Shown: positions 8,178 through 21,820, counted from the stretch's first letter. The stretch: DNA of 42,410 nt from an uncultured Verrucomicrobiota bacterium (GCA_946623785.1 CAMORM010000006.1:1-42410), one strand, 5' to 3'. The notes: generated by a model from the letters alone, not told the origin. Numbers and translations: made by a program.

Positions 8178-9518
8178 ATGAAAATCAGTGCAGTTGCGGG
8201 ATGGTGCGTCGCAGTCATTGCGATTGCATCGACTGCTGCGGCGAATGCCGCCGACTTCTACTGGACCGGCAACGGCGGCGACGGCAAATGGTCGAACGTG
8301 GCCAACTGGGCTATGGACGCAGCAGGAACTGTCGCCGCAACTGAGGTGCCGGTGCGGGGCATGAAGCCGAGCTGCCACTTCGACGTTCCCGCGGAGGGGC
8401 TGGTCGTCACTCAGGACTACAAGACCGGCAACACCAGCACAACGGGCGTCGTGCTCTCCAATCTCGTCGTCACGACGTCGGCATCCGCCCCGGTCGAGTT
8501 CAAGATCGTATCCTCCGAGGATGCCGCGTTGCTTGATTTCACGGCCGGCGCGTCGATAACAGTCGGCGCTGGCATAACCTGCACGCTGAACGTATCTCCG
8601 TTCAACGGCTCGACGACGCAGAACCTGCCTAAGTACGGTGCTGGCACGCTCGCCGTCGACTATGTCTTCAGAAGTCCCAACTCTCCGCGTCCGCTCGTCG
8701 TCTACGATGGCCGTGCGGTTGTGCTGTCGACAAGCAAGGACCCGCGGTTTGTCGTGAGGATGGCAGGAACCGACAGCGCCAATCCGCCAGTCTTTGAAAA
8801 CCACCTCGAGAACGGGCTGTATTCGCACCTCAGGACGACGGGTCTCGGCGGCATCAAGCTGAACGGCAAAAGACTCCGAGTCGGCGACGAGTCAGACAGC
8901 TTCAACGCCACAAACACCATCCCCGAGGTTCTGGACGCGGGAACGCTTGCCTATGGCAACGAGCGCGTCGCGCGCATAGCCGAGGAGTCCCCGAAATACG
9001 ACATAGAGCTCGACCGCGCAGACGTGCTTGTTCCCGACAACGACACTCCCATCATCAGCTGGACTTTCGACGACGCGTCCAATCCGAAGAAGGATGCGCG
9101 CGGACAGGGCGGACGCATGACGACCATCGGCACGCCGTCCGTGGTCGCGGATGCCGCCCGCGGAAACGTCCTCTCCCTGGACGGGAACTCCGGCTTCAAG
9201 GCGCAGGGCGCGGGCGACTGGCCTAGCGGATTCGACCCGAAGAACGGCTTCACCTTCGCTTTCTGGATGAAGCCCGACTCAAGCGCCGCGGCAAGGGCCA
9301 AGATTCTGTGGTGGGGTGCGTTGGCCAACGGCAAATGCGCCGCGCTGCGCCTGCACGACGGAACTCAGGGGGCCTCTTCTTCAACATCAATTCATCCGGC
9401 TCCGATGCCTGCTATTTCCCCGTCTCCAACCTGCGCGACGGGGAATGGCACCATGTCGCAGTGGCGTTTAACGCCGTGCAGAACAAATTCTTCTACTACT
9501 ACGACGGCGCTCTCGTGA
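8178..9518 (+). CDS. N-terminal part of a frameshifted secreted LamG-domain surface protein
   Basis: Signal peptide MKISAVAGWCVAVIAIASTAAANAADFYWTGNGGDGKWSNVANW, LamG-like ISWTFDDASNPKKDARGQGG...GFTFAFWMKPD; after about 9372 the frame becomes low-complexity SSSTSIHPAP. Confidence 0.75.
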   Translation: MKISAVAGWCVAVIAIASTAAANAADFYWTGNGGDGKWSNVANWAMDAAGTVAATEVPVRGMKPSCHFDVPAEGLVVTQDYKTGNTSTTGVVLSNLVVTTSASAPVEFKIVSSEDAALLDFTAGASITVGAGITCTLNVSPFNGSTTQNLPKYGAGTLAVDYVFRSPNSPRPLVVYDGRAVVLSTSKDPRFVVRMAGTDSANPPVFENHLENGLYSHLRTTGLGGIKLNGKRLRVGDESDSFNATNTIPEVLDAGTLAYGNERVARIAEESPKYDIELDRADVLVPDNDTPIISWTFDDASNPKKDARGQGGRMTTIGTPSVVADAARGNVLSLDGNSGFKAQGAGDWPSGFDPKNGFTFAFWMKPDSSAAARAKILWWGALANGKCAALRLHDGTQGASSSTSIHPAPMPAISPSPTCATGNGTMSQWRLTPCRTNSSTTTTALS

Positions 9519-11218
9519 AGACGGCGGAATTCGGCGAAACATACGATCCGTCGAAGCAGGCCCTCTACGTCGGCAACATCGACGGATCGCCCTGGGGCAC
9601 CGGAAACAGCTACAGCGGCCTGCTGGACGATTTCCTGCTCGCCGCGCGCCCGCTTTCGTCGGACGAGGTGGCGGCAGTCAAGGAAAACGGGATCGGCTCG
9701 TTCAAGGACACGGCTACCCTCAAGTCCCTAACCGCGAACTCGAGCGGCGTGCTGTCCGTTGCGACCCCCGGAGCCTCGCTGAAGACCATTTCCGGAACGG
9801 CGCTCGCAGGCGGCGTCGAAATGACGAAGGATGGCTCCAGGCTTACTGTCGGCACGGACGCCGGCGAGACGGCCACGACGTTCTCCGGAACGATCTACGG
9901 CAATGGATCGACGCTCGTCAAGGCTGGCTCGGGCTACGCGCTAACGCTTTCCGGCGCCACGAGGGGCGTCACGAACGTGGTTGTCGGCGAGGGGTCGCTC
10001 ACGCTGAGCCGTCCGCTCGCCTCGGCGAACATGCCCGCTCCCGTCGCGCGCTGGACTTTCGACGGCGAGAATCCGCTTGCGGAGGCGAGCGGAAACGAGG
10101 CGCTGACGCTCTCGCAGGCCAGCAGCAACAATACGTTCAACGTCGAGTTCGTGGCTGGCGACGCCATCTGCGGCAAGGCGGCGAAGTTCAGCACGAAGAC
10201 CGGCAACGGGTTCCTCAGGCTCGACACGTTTCCGACTGGCGTGATCCCCGCGGGCAACAGCGCCTTCACGGTAGTCCTCCGCTACCGTCCCGACACGGCT
10301 CAGATCAACGACGGCGCCCTCTCTGCCGTTGGATGGGGCCGCGCAGGAGGATTCAGTGCAGGTGAGCTTTTCCGCATCGGTCCTTTCAACGGGAACAGCG
10401 AATCTGCCAGATTCGTCATCAGGAACTCCGGTGTTTCGGCCGACGGCTCGTACCGCACGGCGTACGGCAACGACCGCACGCGCTGGTATACGCTGGCCGT
10501 GGTGCACAGATCAAACAGCGCCAGGCTCTATGTGGACGGCGTATTCGCCAAGGCAGTCGCGCCGAACTACAACATCTCGGCTCAGGACTTCGCGATCGGA
10601 GCGTCCATCACGGGCAACAAGGCCTTCAACGGACTCGTCGACGACGTGCAGATATTCAATTCCGCGCTTTCGGACGAACAGGTCCGCACAATCGCCGACC
10701 GGCTGGAGGCGTCAAAGGGCAATGCGGCGACTGACGCAGGGGCGTCTGCCGGAGTTCTCCGCGGTGCGCCGGACGTGACGGTAGCGCAGGGTGCCACGTT
10801 TTCGGTTTCGTCGGTGGAGTCCATCGGAGGGCTCTACGGAGCCGGCACAGTCGAAGTCGCGTCGCAGGGCCGCCTAAACGTCGTCACGACGTCCGGGTTC
10901 TCCGGTTCCCTTGCCGGCGAGGGCGCGCTCGGTTTTGCGGACGGCGCTACGCTCGACATAGGCGATGGTTCGGCGCCGCTAGTGTCCGTTGACTTCCCCT
11001 TTGCGGTCGGGACCAACGTCACGGTCAGCACCACGGCCCGTTCCGGCAGGTACCTGATCGCCCACGCCGCGTCGTTCGCGGATACTGCGAACCTTTCAAC
11101 CTGGACGGCGACGATCGTCGGCGGGCGCAAGGGCAAGTTCTTCGTCGCCAGCGCGAACGGCGGCGGCAAGGACCTCTACCTGGCGGTGGATTCAGGGCTT
11201 ATCTTCGTCCTGCGGTAA
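9308..11218 (+). CDS. C-terminal part of the same LamG-domain surface protein (true continuation from about 9373)
   Basis: GGLFFNINSSGSDACYFPVSNLRDGEWHHVAVAFNAVQNKFFYYYDG is the second half of the LamG domain begun in the preceding ORF; a second LamG (VARWTFDGENPL...WYTLAVVHRSNSARLYVDGV...GLVDDVQIFNSALSDEQV) follows. Confidence 0.78.
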   Translation: MVGCVGQRQMRRAAPARRNSGGLFFNINSSGSDACYFPVSNLRDGEWHHVAVAFNAVQNKFFYYYDGALVKTAEFGETYDPSKQALYVGNIDGSPWGTGNSYSGLLDDFLLAARPLSSDEVAAVKENGIGSFKDTATLKSLTANSSGVLSVATPGASLKTISGTALAGGVEMTKDGSRLTVGTDAGETATTFSGTIYGNGSTLVKAGSGYALTLSGATRGVTNVVVGEGSLTLSRPLASANMPAPVARWTFDGENPLAEASGNEALTLSQASSNNTFNVEFVAGDAICGKAAKFSTKTGNGFLRLDTFPTGVIPAGNSAFTVVLRYRPDTAQINDGALSAVGWGRAGGFSAGELFRIGPFNGNSESARFVIRNSGVSADGSYRTAYGNDRTRWYTLAVVHRSNSARLYVDGVFAKAVAPNYNISAQDFAIGASITGNKAFNGLVDDVQIFNSALSDEQVRTIADRLEASKGNAATDAGASAGVLRGAPDVTVAQGATFSVSSVESIGGLYGAGTVEVASQGRLNVVTTSGFSGSLAGEGALGFADGATLDIGDGSAPLVSVDFPFAVGTNVTVSTTARSGRYLIAHAASFADTANLSTWTATIVGGRKGKFFVASANGGGKDLYLAVDSGLIFVLR

Positions 11219-11243
11219 AAGATTTTACATTGCGACCCAGTCC

Positions 11244-11277
11244 GGCACCCGGTCGACATACGGCCGGGATGCCTTTT
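11244..11277 (+). terminator. Possible rho-independent terminator after the LamG gene
   Basis: GGCAcCCGG...CCGGGaTGCC stem (one bulge) followed by TTTT. Confidence 0.4.
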
Positions 11278-11281
11278 GCAT

Positions 11282-11298
11282 ATCACAGTCGCTGTGAT
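11282..11298. promoter_or_regulatory. Perfect inverted repeat ATCACAG-tcg-CTGTGAT (operator candidate)
   Basis: 7-bp perfect arms immediately upstream of the TATAAT at 11304-11309. Confidence 0.6.
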
Positions 11299-11303
11299 TT
11301 TGG

Positions 11304-11309
11304 TATAAT
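11304..11309 (+). promoter_or_regulatory. -10 element TATAAT (TGG-TATAAT context) for the CocE-like gene
   Basis: Consensus -10; ATG at 11317 lies about 7 nt after it, so a leaderless transcript is predicted. Confidence 0.6.
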
Positions 11310-11316
11310 CCCGGCC

Positions 11317-13005
11317 ATGAAAACAGGCAAGGGAAGGCTTAAGAAGGCGCTTGCGGTCGCGGCGCTGCTGGTTGTGGCGCTTACCGCCGTGGCGGCGTGC
11401 ATGATCGTGGCGGCGATACCGGACGTCTACGAGGAGATGGTGCCAATGCGCGACGGCACGAGGCTCTATACCTGCGGGTCGCTTCCGCGCAAGGGGGAGA
11501 AGCTTCCCGTGATCGTCGTGCGGACGCCGTACGTGGAGGAGCTGGGCGGCGCGGACAAGTCGCTGGTCAGGAAGATGGCGATCGGCGCGCGCATGCGCGG
11601 CTACCTGAGCCTTCTCCAGCACTGCCGCGGATGCGGAAGGAGCGAGGGCGACTTCATCCCGTTCGAGTCGGAGCGCGAGGACGGCCTTGCGCTTCTCGAC
11701 TGGATAAGGAAGCAGCCGTGGTACAACGGAGAGATATTCCTCGTCGGCGGGAGCTATCATTCGTCGGTGCACTGGGCGTACCTCGACACGAACCCGCCGG
11801 ACGTGAAGGGCGCAATCCTGCCGGTCATGGACGTCGACCGCTACGGCATCGACTACCGCAACGGGGTTTTCAAGATAGGGCTCTTCGGCGCATGGTCGAA
11901 GCTCGTGTACCGGCGCAGGGACAAGACGCTCAAGCGCGACGAGTCCGTGAAGCTCACCGACTTCCCGCTCGCCGACTGGGCGCGGCGCTACTTCGGCGTG
12001 GACGAACCGACGTTCAACAACGTGATGGCGCACCCGGGCGGCGACGATCCGTTCTGGAAGTCGGGCGAGCCGGGTAGCGGCGCCTCGTACCGGCGCGGTT
12101 TCCTGGATTCGAAGATGCCGATCCTCCTCATTACCGGCGCGTACGACATGTTCTGCGAGGGCATGTGCGACATGTGGCGCGAGACGCCGCGCGAGAGGCT
12201 TGCGAACTGCTCGTTCATCGTCGACGCATACGACCACGACGGGCGGCTCGCGGACGACCTCAAGGGCACGCGCGGCGCGTTCCCGAACGGCGCGCGCATG
12301 TCGAACCCCATGAAGATGATCGACTGGTTCGACTACTGCCGCACGGGGAAGCCCTGCGACTTCGCGCCGCCCGGCAAGGTCCGGTTCTACTCCCTCTGGG
12401 AGGACCGCTGGCTTGGCGAGGAGGCGCTGAGGGAAGGGCCGCGCCGCGTGGAGCTCGCGCTCGGCGGCGGCGAGCGGAAATGGACCTACGACCCGAAGCG
12501 CCCGCTTCCAGATTTCCCCGGCTCGGGCGGAATGAGCTTCGGCGGCATGAGGGCACAGCCGGAGCCCGGCTTCCGCGACGACGTTGTCTCGTTCGTGCTT
12601 CCTGCGGCCGAGGAGAACCTCGACGTCCGCGGGCACATGGAGGCTTCGCTCGCCGTCAGGAGCGACTGCGAGGACAGCGCGTTCTTCGTGCGCCTGAGCG
12701 TCGACAAGGGAGACGGCCGCTGGTATTCGCTGCGCGACGACATCACCACGCTGTGCGCCGACGGCTCTGGCTACACGCCCGGTACGGAGAAGGTCCTGCG
12801 CTTCGAGTTCTACACGATTGCGTTCAGGCTCGAGAAGGGCGACAGGCTTCGCGTTGACGTCTCGAGCGCGAGCTCGCAGTTCGCACCGCACGGCAACGTG
12901 AAGGGGAACCAGAACTACGTGAAGGAGCCGAAGGTCGCGCACAATTCCGTGGACGCCGGCAAGTCCAAGATAGTGCTGCACGTCGAAAAGGAGGAAGACA
13001 GGTGA
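11317..13005 (+). CDS. CocE/NonD family hydrolase (X-Pro dipeptidyl-peptidase S15-like)
   Basis: N-terminal TM; VPMRDGTRLYTC, CRGCGRSEGDF, LVGGSYHSSVHWAYL nucleophile region, C-terminal XPP domain with SASSQFAPHGNVKGN. Confidence 0.88.
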   Translation: MKTGKGRLKKALAVAALLVVALTAVAACMIVAAIPDVYEEMVPMRDGTRLYTCGSLPRKGEKLPVIVVRTPYVEELGGADKSLVRKMAIGARMRGYLSLLQHCRGCGRSEGDFIPFESEREDGLALLDWIRKQPWYNGEIFLVGGSYHSSVHWAYLDTNPPDVKGAILPVMDVDRYGIDYRNGVFKIGLFGAWSKLVYRRRDKTLKRDESVKLTDFPLADWARRYFGVDEPTFNNVMAHPGGDDPFWKSGEPGSGASYRRGFLDSKMPILLITGAYDMFCEGMCDMWRETPRERLANCSFIVDAYDHDGRLADDLKGTRGAFPNGARMSNPMKMIDWFDYCRTGKPCDFAPPGKVRFYSLWEDRWLGEEALREGPRRVELALGGGERKWTYDPKRPLPDFPGSGGMSFGGMRAQPEPGFRDDVVSFVLPAAEENLDVRGHMEASLAVRSDCEDSAFFVRLSVDKGDGRWYSLRDDITTLCADGSGYTPGTEKVLRFEFYTIAFRLEKGDRLRVDVSSASSQFAPHGNVKGNQNYVKEPKVAHNSVDAGKSKIVLHVEKEEDR

Positions 13006-14513
13006 AGCAACTGGCGATTTCCGCATTTGCGGCAGCGTGTGCGCTGTGCGCATCCGCCGAGGTGAAGCTGGACAAGTCGGCGGGCCGCGTCAGGACGCCG
13101 CTCAAGGTCGCGCTCAGGCGCGTAGGCACGATCAGGCCGCGCGCGGCGGGGGAGATAGAGGCTTCGAACTGGACGCTCGGCTGCGAGACGCTCGACCGGG
13201 ACTTCGCTGACTTCGACGAGTACAAGAGGTTCGTGGCGCCGCTCGGCATAAAGACGATCCGCCTGCAGGCCGGGTGGGCGAAGTGCGAGAGGGAGAAGGG
13301 GCGGTACGACTTCGCCTGGCTCGACTCCATCGTGGACTACGCCGTGGCGGAGGGGCTGAACGTGCTGCTTGAGACGGACTACGGCAATCCCGTGTACGAA
13401 GGCGGCGGCGGATGGGATCTCGCCGGCGGCTTCCCGACGTCCGCGGAGGCGCTTGAGGCGTGGGACGCGTGGGTGGACGCCATTTCGAAGCGCTACAGCG
13501 GGAAGGTCCGCGACTGGGCGATGTGGAACGAGCCCGACATCGGCGAGCCGAAGAAGACGCCCGAGGCGATTGCCGCGTTCAACGTGAGGACCGCCAAGAC
13601 GATAAGGCGCAACATCCCAGACGCGCGCCTTGCGGGGCTTTCCCTGGCGCAGAACTCCGCGGAGTTCCTCGATAAGTGCCTTGCCGCCATGGGCGAGGAC
13701 GTGAAGCTCTTCGACTGGTTCATATACCACGGCTACGCCGCTGCGCCCGAGTCGTCGTACGATTCCGTGGAGAAGCAGAAGGCGGTGCTCGCGAAGTACA
13801 ACCCCGCTGCGAAGATGCGCCAGGGCGAGAACGGCTGCCCCAGCGAAATGGCGACGCGCTTCGCGCTCTCCGGGGTGCCGTGGAGCGAATACAGCCAGGC
13901 GAAGTGGGACATGCGCCGCATGCTCGGGGACCTCGGGCACGACGTGGAGTCGAGCGTGTTCACGATCTGCGACTTCAACCACAAGGGGCGCGAGATCAAC
14001 CTGAAGGGGCTCCTGCGCGCCGACGAGGGCAAGAAGGTCATAGCGGTGAAGCGGGCGTACTACGCAGTGCAGAACGTCGCGACCGTTTTCGACTGCACTC
14101 TGGCGCGTGTGCGCGACTCGAAGTTCGGCACAACGGACGAGACAATCGTCACCTACGAGTATCAGAAGGCGGACGGAAGGCGTCTCTACGCGTTCTGGAC
14201 ATACGCGAACATGTCGCGCAGGAGGAAGGAGTCCGCGACTGAGAGCGTGCCCGGCGCTGGAAGCTGGATTGCCGACCCGGTGCGTCCCGGGGACTCGTTC
14301 GAGACGCGTCCTGCGGTATTCAAGGTTGCCGGGCCGCCGCTTTCGAACCCTGTCTGGGTTGACCTCTTCACCGGCGCGGTGTACGAGATTCCTGAGGAGA
14401 ACGTAGTCCAGAGCGGCGAATTCACCCGCTACATCGACATACCGGTGTACGACTCGCCCTGCGTCATCACCGAGCGTTCCGTCGTCCTGCCTACAGGACG
14501 CGGCGTCCGCTGA
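13002..14513 (+). CDS. Secreted clan GH-A glycoside hydrolase (GH39-like)
   Basis: GTG start overlapping the upstream stop (GTGA); signal peptide; (beta/alpha)8 pattern [43 protein letters not shown]; acid/base motif [17 protein letters not shown] as candidate nucleophile region. Confidence 0.75.
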   Translation: MKQLAISAFAAACALCASAEVKLDKSAGRVRTPLKVALRRVGTIRPRAAGEIEASNWTLGCETLDRDFADFDEYKRFVAPLGIKTIRLQAGWAKCEREKGRYDFAWLDSIVDYAVAEGLNVLLETDYGNPVYEGGGGWDLAGGFPTSAEALEAWDAWVDAISKRYSGKVRDWAMWNEPDIGEPKKTPEAIAAFNVRTAKTIRRNIPDARLAGLSLAQNSAEFLDKCLAAMGEDVKLFDWFIYHGYAAAPESSYDSVEKQKAVLAKYNPAAKMRQGENGCPSEMATRFALSGVPWSEYSQAKWDMRRMLGDLGHDVESSVFTICDFNHKGREINLKGLLRADEGKKVIAVKRAYYAVQNVATVFDCTLARVRDSKFGTTDETIVTYEYQKADGRRLYAFWTYANMSRRRKESATESVPGAGSWIADPVRPGDSFETRPAVFKVAGPPLSNPVWVDLFTGAVYEIPEENVVQSGEFTRYIDIPVYDSPCVITERSVVLPTGRGVR

Positions 14514-14534
14514 AAAAAACATGGCGGCGGCGTA

Positions 14535-14563
14535 TTGCGCAACCGCCCCGTTTTTGGTATTAT
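14535..14563 (+). promoter_or_regulatory. Sigma70-like promoter upstream of rpsA
   Basis: TTGCGC (14535-14540) - 17 bp - TATTAT (14558-14563). Confidence 0.55.
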
Positions 14564-14640
14564 ATGCATTCTTCCGCCCAATTACGGGGGAAGCGCGGCA
14601 GAAAACCGCGATCGCAACAAACCAACAAAAAGAACACAAA

Positions 14641-16395
14641 ATGGCAATCCGCAAACCCACCGCGCCGGGTGCGAAGTCTCAGGCAATGGCCGAGCTTCTC
14701 GCAGGCGTCGGCACGAGCCGCGGGGCGAAGTTCGTCCCTGGTTCGATCATCAAGGGCAAAGTCTCCGCCGTCAAGGGAGACGACGTATTCACCGACATCG
14801 GCTACAAGAGCGAAGGCATCGTCCAGCTTTCCGAGTTTCCCGACGCGTCCGTCGTGGTTCCGGGCTATGAGTTCGACGTGATGCTCCGCGAGCTCGAGAA
14901 CGACAAGACCGGCATGGTCTCGCTGTCCAAGAAGGCGGCTGACGAGAAGATCCGCTGGGACAAGGTCCTCGAGACGTATGTCGAAGGCAGCGTATTCAAG
15001 GGCACGATCCGCACGCAGGTGCGCGGCGGCCTGATCGTCGACATGGATGGCGTCGAGGCGTTCCTGCCCGGCAGCCAGGTGGACGTTTCGCCCGCGCGCG
15101 ACCTCACGCCGTACATCGGCCGCGAGTTCGACTTCAAGGTCATCAAGATCTCGAACGAGCGCCACAACATCATCATTTCCCGCCGCGAGCTCATCGAAGG
15201 CACGATGGCCGCGAAGAAGAAGGACCTCCTCGAGACCCTGGCGAAGGGCGAGATCCGCGTCGGCCACGTGAAGAACATCACGGAATTCGGCGCGTTCATC
15301 GACCTCGACGGCCTCGACGGCCTCCTCCACATCACCGACATGAGCTGGGGCCGCATCAAGCACCCGAGCGAGATGCTCAAGGTCGGCCAGGAAGTCAGCG
15401 TCATGGTTCTCGACGTCGACCGCGAGCGCGAGCGCGTTTCGCTCGGCCTCAAGCAGACGACGCCGAACCCCTGGAGCTCGATCGCCGAGCAGTTCCCCGT
15501 GGGCAGCCGCGTCACCGGCAAGGTCGTCAACCTCGCCGCGTACGGCGCGTTCATCGAGATCGCTCCCGGGATCGAGGGTCTCGTCCACATCAGCGAGTTC
15601 AGCTGGACGAAGCGCGTTGCGCGTGCGAGCGACATGCTCAACATCGGCGACGAAGTCCAGGTGGTCGTCCTTTCGGTCGACTCCGAGAACCAGAAGATCG
15701 CGCTCGGCATCCGCCAGACCCAGGCGAACCCCTGGGACACGGTGCAGGACCGCTATCCGGTCGGCAGCCGCGTGAGCGGCAAGGTCCGCAACTTCACGAC
15801 CTACGGCGCGTTCATCGAGCTCGAAGAGGGCATCGACGGCATGATCCACGTCTCGGACATGTCCTGGACGCGCAAGATCAACCACCCGAGCGAAGTTCTC
15901 CAGAAGGGCCAGCTCGTCGAGGCGATCGTGCTCGACGTCAACCCGAAGGAGCAGCGCATCTCCCTCGGCCTCAAGCAGGCGTCCACCGATCCGTGGGCGG
16001 AGATCGCGAAGAAGTTCGAGGTCGGCTCGATCGTCAAGGGCAAGGTCTCCAAGATCGCCTCGTTCGGCGCGTTCGTCGAGCTCGAGGATGGCGTCGACGG
16101 ACTGGTGCACATCTCCCAGATCTCCGACCAGCGCGTCGAGAAGGTCAAGGACGCGCTCCAGATCGGCCAGGAGGTCGAGGCCCGCATCGTCAAGGTCGAT
16201 CGCGACGAGCGTCGCATCGGTCTTTCGATCCGCGCCGTCAACATGACGGAAGACGAGATCAAGGCCCTCCAGGAGGAGGCCGCTTCCGCTCCCGTCCCGA
16301 GCATCCCGAAGAGCGGCGAGCCGCTCGGCGGCCTTGCCACGGCGTTCGACGACGCGTTCGCGTCCACCGAATGGACCCCGGGCGAGAACAACTGA
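14641..16395 (+). CDS. rpsA: 30S ribosomal protein S1
   Basis: Multiple tandem S1 domains (e.g. [88 protein letters not shown]). Confidence 0.97.
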   Translation: MAIRKPTAPGAKSQAMAELLAGVGTSRGAKFVPGSIIKGKVSAVKGDDVFTDIGYKSEGIVQLSEFPDASVVVPGYEFDVMLRELENDKTGMVSLSKKAADEKIRWDKVLETYVEGSVFKGTIRTQVRGGLIVDMDGVEAFLPGSQVDVSPARDLTPYIGREFDFKVIKISNERHNIIISRRELIEGTMAAKKKDLLETLAKGEIRVGHVKNITEFGAFIDLDGLDGLLHITDMSWGRIKHPSEMLKVGQEVSVMVLDVDRERERVSLGLKQTTPNPWSSIAEQFPVGSRVTGKVVNLAAYGAFIEIAPGIEGLVHISEFSWTKRVARASDMLNIGDEVQVVVLSVDSENQKIALGIRQTQANPWDTVQDRYPVGSRVSGKVRNFTTYGAFIELEEGIDGMIHVSDMSWTRKINHPSEVLQKGQLVEAIVLDVNPKEQRISLGLKQASTDPWAEIAKKFEVGSIVKGKVSKIASFGAFVELEDGVDGLVHISQISDQRVEKVKDALQIGQEVEARIVKVDRDERRIGLSIRAVNMTEDEIKALQEEAASAPVPSIPKSGEPLGGLATAFDDAFASTEWTPGENN

Positions 16396-16424
16396 TCGTC
16401 AACGACTGAAAGGAGATAGCAAAA

Positions 16425-16655
16425 ATGTCCAGAGTCTGCGATATTTGCGGCAAGGGCCCGTCCACGGGCAACGTAATCGTCCGCCGCGGTTCGCCCAAGA
16501 AGAAGGGCGGCATCGGCCTGCACACCACCGGCATCTCGAAGCGCCGCTTCCTGCCGAACCTGCAGTCCGTGCGCGTTTCCGACGGCAAGGGCAACACGAA
16601 GCGCATGTGCGTCTGCGCGCGCTGCATAAAGTCGGGCAAGGTCTCCAAGGCCTGA
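16425..16655 (+). CDS. rpmB: 50S ribosomal protein L28
   Basis: MSRVCDICGKGPSTGNVIVRRG...TTGISKRRFLPNLQSVRV...RMCVCARCIKSGKVSKA; complete bL28 pattern. Confidence 0.97.
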   Translation: MSRVCDICGKGPSTGNVIVRRGSPKKKGGIGLHTTGISKRRFLPNLQSVRVSDGKGNTKRMCVCARCIKSGKVSKA

Positions 16656-16701
16656 TTCCCGCAGGGAAAGTCCGCGCGTCGCGCGGGCCTACTGAACGAG
16701 G

Positions 16702-16736
16702 GTTCCGGGGCGTCCGCCCCGGAACTTTCGTTTTTT
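16702..16736 (+). terminator. Rho-independent terminator after rpmB
   Basis: GTTCCGGGGC-GTCC-GCCCCGGAAC perfect 10-bp stem, then TTTCGTTTTTT. Confidence 0.9.
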
Positions 16737-16815
16737 CTGAAATCACTTTTGTTAGTGCAGTTGGCGGCCGTTTTTGATAAACTACATTCAATAATTTCCA
16801 CTTAAGGAGAAGTAG

Positions 16816-19953
<3,138 letters not shown>

Positions 19954-19956
19954 GCA

Positions 19957-20634
19957 ATGCCGGAGGAAGGAAAGAGCGGTTCCAGCGCGAAGGTCGCGGC
20001 GGTTCTTGTCGGAGCGGTGCTGCTCGGGCTTGCCGGCGTTTTCGCCGTGGGCGGGCTCCTCTTCAGGAGCGCGCCGCCGCCGAAGCCCGCCGAAGTCAGG
20101 GAGCCGGCAGCCGCCGAAAAGCCGTTGCCAAAGCTGCACCGGCAGGCGAACTGGGTGTATTTCCGCGGAAGCATGCAGGCCGAGATGGAGCGGCTCGCGG
20201 ACTTCGACGTCGTGGTGGCGCCCCTTGCGGACGTCGCGGCGGTCAGGTGGCTCGAGTCGCGCGGCTGCCGCGTAATCGCGGAGGAGCCAAGGTTCGGCGG
20301 GCTTCTCAAGGACGGACGCGGCGAGAAGACCGTTGGCAAGGTGAGCGGCGCGGTTTGCTGGATCGGGGCCGACTTCTCGGACTTCTCGAACAAGATACTG
20401 CTGCAGGAGAACAGGAAGACCCTCGAGTCCCTGAAGGAATATGCCGACGAGCACCCCGGCGAGAAGGTGCTCGTGTTCGCGGCGGGGCTTCCGCGCGGGC
20501 AGTGGATCCCGTTTCGAACGCTGATGATGCGGTTCGGGTTCGTGCCGTGTGCGGGACCTGCGGACGCATCGGCAATCTACGACTACGTCCACGAAGCCGC
20601 GGCGGCAGTGCCGCGGCCGAAAGCGGAGGGATGA
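19957..20634 (+). CDS. Hypothetical single-pass membrane protein
   Basis: 225 aa; N-terminal TM VAAVLVGAVLLGLAGVFAVGGLLF; 3 nt after ileS; stop overlaps next ATG (ATGA). Confidence 0.75.
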   Translation: MPEEGKSGSSAKVAAVLVGAVLLGLAGVFAVGGLLFRSAPPPKPAEVREPAAAEKPLPKLHRQANWVYFRGSMQAEMERLADFDVVVAPLADVAAVRWLESRGCRVIAEEPRFGGLLKDGRGEKTVGKVSGAVCWIGADFSDFSNKILLQENRKTLESLKEYADEHPGEKVLVFAAGLPRGQWIPFRTLMMRFGFVPCAGPADASAIYDYVHEAAAAVPRPKAEG

Positions 20635-21818
20635 CAGTGCTTTACTGGCTTTCGTTCAATCTCGAGCAGTACTGGGGGCCTTTCCGCCTCCTGCGCTCGT
20701 TTGCCTTCCTCATCGGCGGCGGCGTGATGCTCGCCGCGCTGCTCACGCTTCTCCTCCTGCCGAGGCTCTGGGGCTTTCTGCCGAAAGACCACGGCAAGGC
20801 GATCCTCGGCAAGGACGGGATGACTTCGGCTGGCAAGCCGACTGGCGCGGGGCTGTGGATGACGATCCTGGTCCTGCCTGTCGCGCTTCTCGTGATGCCG
20901 TTCAAGATGCCCGACCTTGGCGTTGTCATGTGCCTGTACCTCTCGATGGTGTTCGGATACCTCGACGACAAGAGCACCGACCCATGGGGGCAGCTCAAGA
21001 AGGGGCTTCTCGACTGCGCGGTGTCGATCGGCGCGGCGGCCTTCATCTACGTGGGCTACGCGCAGGGGACGGGTATCGCCCACTACGTGCAGATATGGGT
21101 GCCGTTCTTCAAGGGCATGTACGCCATCCCCTGGTACATCTACATCCCGTGCGCCGGCGCGATGCTTTGGATAATGCTCAACGCCACCAACTGCTCCGAC
21201 GGAGTGGACGGCCTTGCGGGGACGCTCACGCTCGTGATGATACTCATAATCGCCGTGTTCCTCTACATGGTTATCGGCAACCTGCCCAAGGCGCAGTACT
21301 TCTTCATCTTCCCGCCCGAGGTTAACGGCCTGCCGTTCGGCGGAACGCATGCCAGGATAGCGGCTCGCTGGAGCGTCATGCTCATGACGGTCGCGGGGTC
21401 CCTCGCAGGGTATCTCTGGTGGAACGCCGAGCCGTCCAAGGTGATGATGGGGGACGCAGGAAGCCGCTTCCTCGGGCTGCTCGTCGGCGTTGGCGTGCTC
21501 GTCACCGGCAACCCGTTCCTGCTGCTCGCGGTGGCGCCGGTCGTCCTCGTGAACGGCGGGACGGGCCTCGCGAAGCTCGTCCTGCTGCGCACGTTCGGAA
21601 AGCTCGGGCTGGAGGTCAGGCCGCCGTCCGTCCTCCCGCCGGAGTCCGCCGGCAAGGAGAAGTGGTTCGTGCGCGCGCTGCACGGCGTGCGCTTCCCGCT
21701 GCACGACCACTGCAAGAAGACGCTCCACTGGTCGAACGCGCAGGTCCTCATGCGCTTCACGCTCCTCCAGATTTTCCTCACCCCGATCCTGTTCTTCGTG
21801 TTCGTGAAGATCCGCTAG
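20631..21818 (+). CDS. mraY: Phospho-N-acetylmuramoyl-pentapeptide-transferase (MraY) family protein
   Basis: Polytopic; FGYLDDKS, NATNCSDGVDGLAGT, KVMMGDAGSRFLG, C-terminal FPLHDHCKKTLHWSNAQVLMRF in place of the usual PIHHHFEL region. Confidence 0.85.
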   Translation: MTVLYWLSFNLEQYWGPFRLLRSFAFLIGGGVMLAALLTLLLLPRLWGFLPKDHGKAILGKDGMTSAGKPTGAGLWMTILVLPVALLVMPFKMPDLGVVMCLYLSMVFGYLDDKSTDPWGQLKKGLLDCAVSIGAAAFIYVGYAQGTGIAHYVQIWVPFFKGMYAIPWYIYIPCAGAMLWIMLNATNCSDGVDGLAGTLTLVMILIIAVFLYMVIGNLPKAQYFFIFPPEVNGLPFGGTHARIAARWSVMLMTVAGSLAGYLWWNAEPSKVMMGDAGSRFLGLLVGVGVLVTGNPFLLLAVAPVVLVNGGTGLAKLVLLRTFGKLGLEVRPPSVLPPESAGKEKWFVRALHGVRFPLHDHCKKTLHWSNAQVLMRFTLLQIFLTPILFFVFVKIR

Positions 21819-21820
21819 CA

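Noticed and set aside
14514-14557. Possible terminator hairpin ggcgg...ccgcc + ttttt after the GH39-like gene
   Set aside because: Short stem with long loop, and it overlaps the predicted rpsA promoter; too weak to call.
11176-14660. Minus-strand ORFs of 625 and 581 aa
   Set aside because: Shadow ORFs opposite the CocE-like and GH39-like genes.
14850-16250. Strong internal DNA similarity between segments
   Set aside because: Explained by tandem S1 domains of rpsA.
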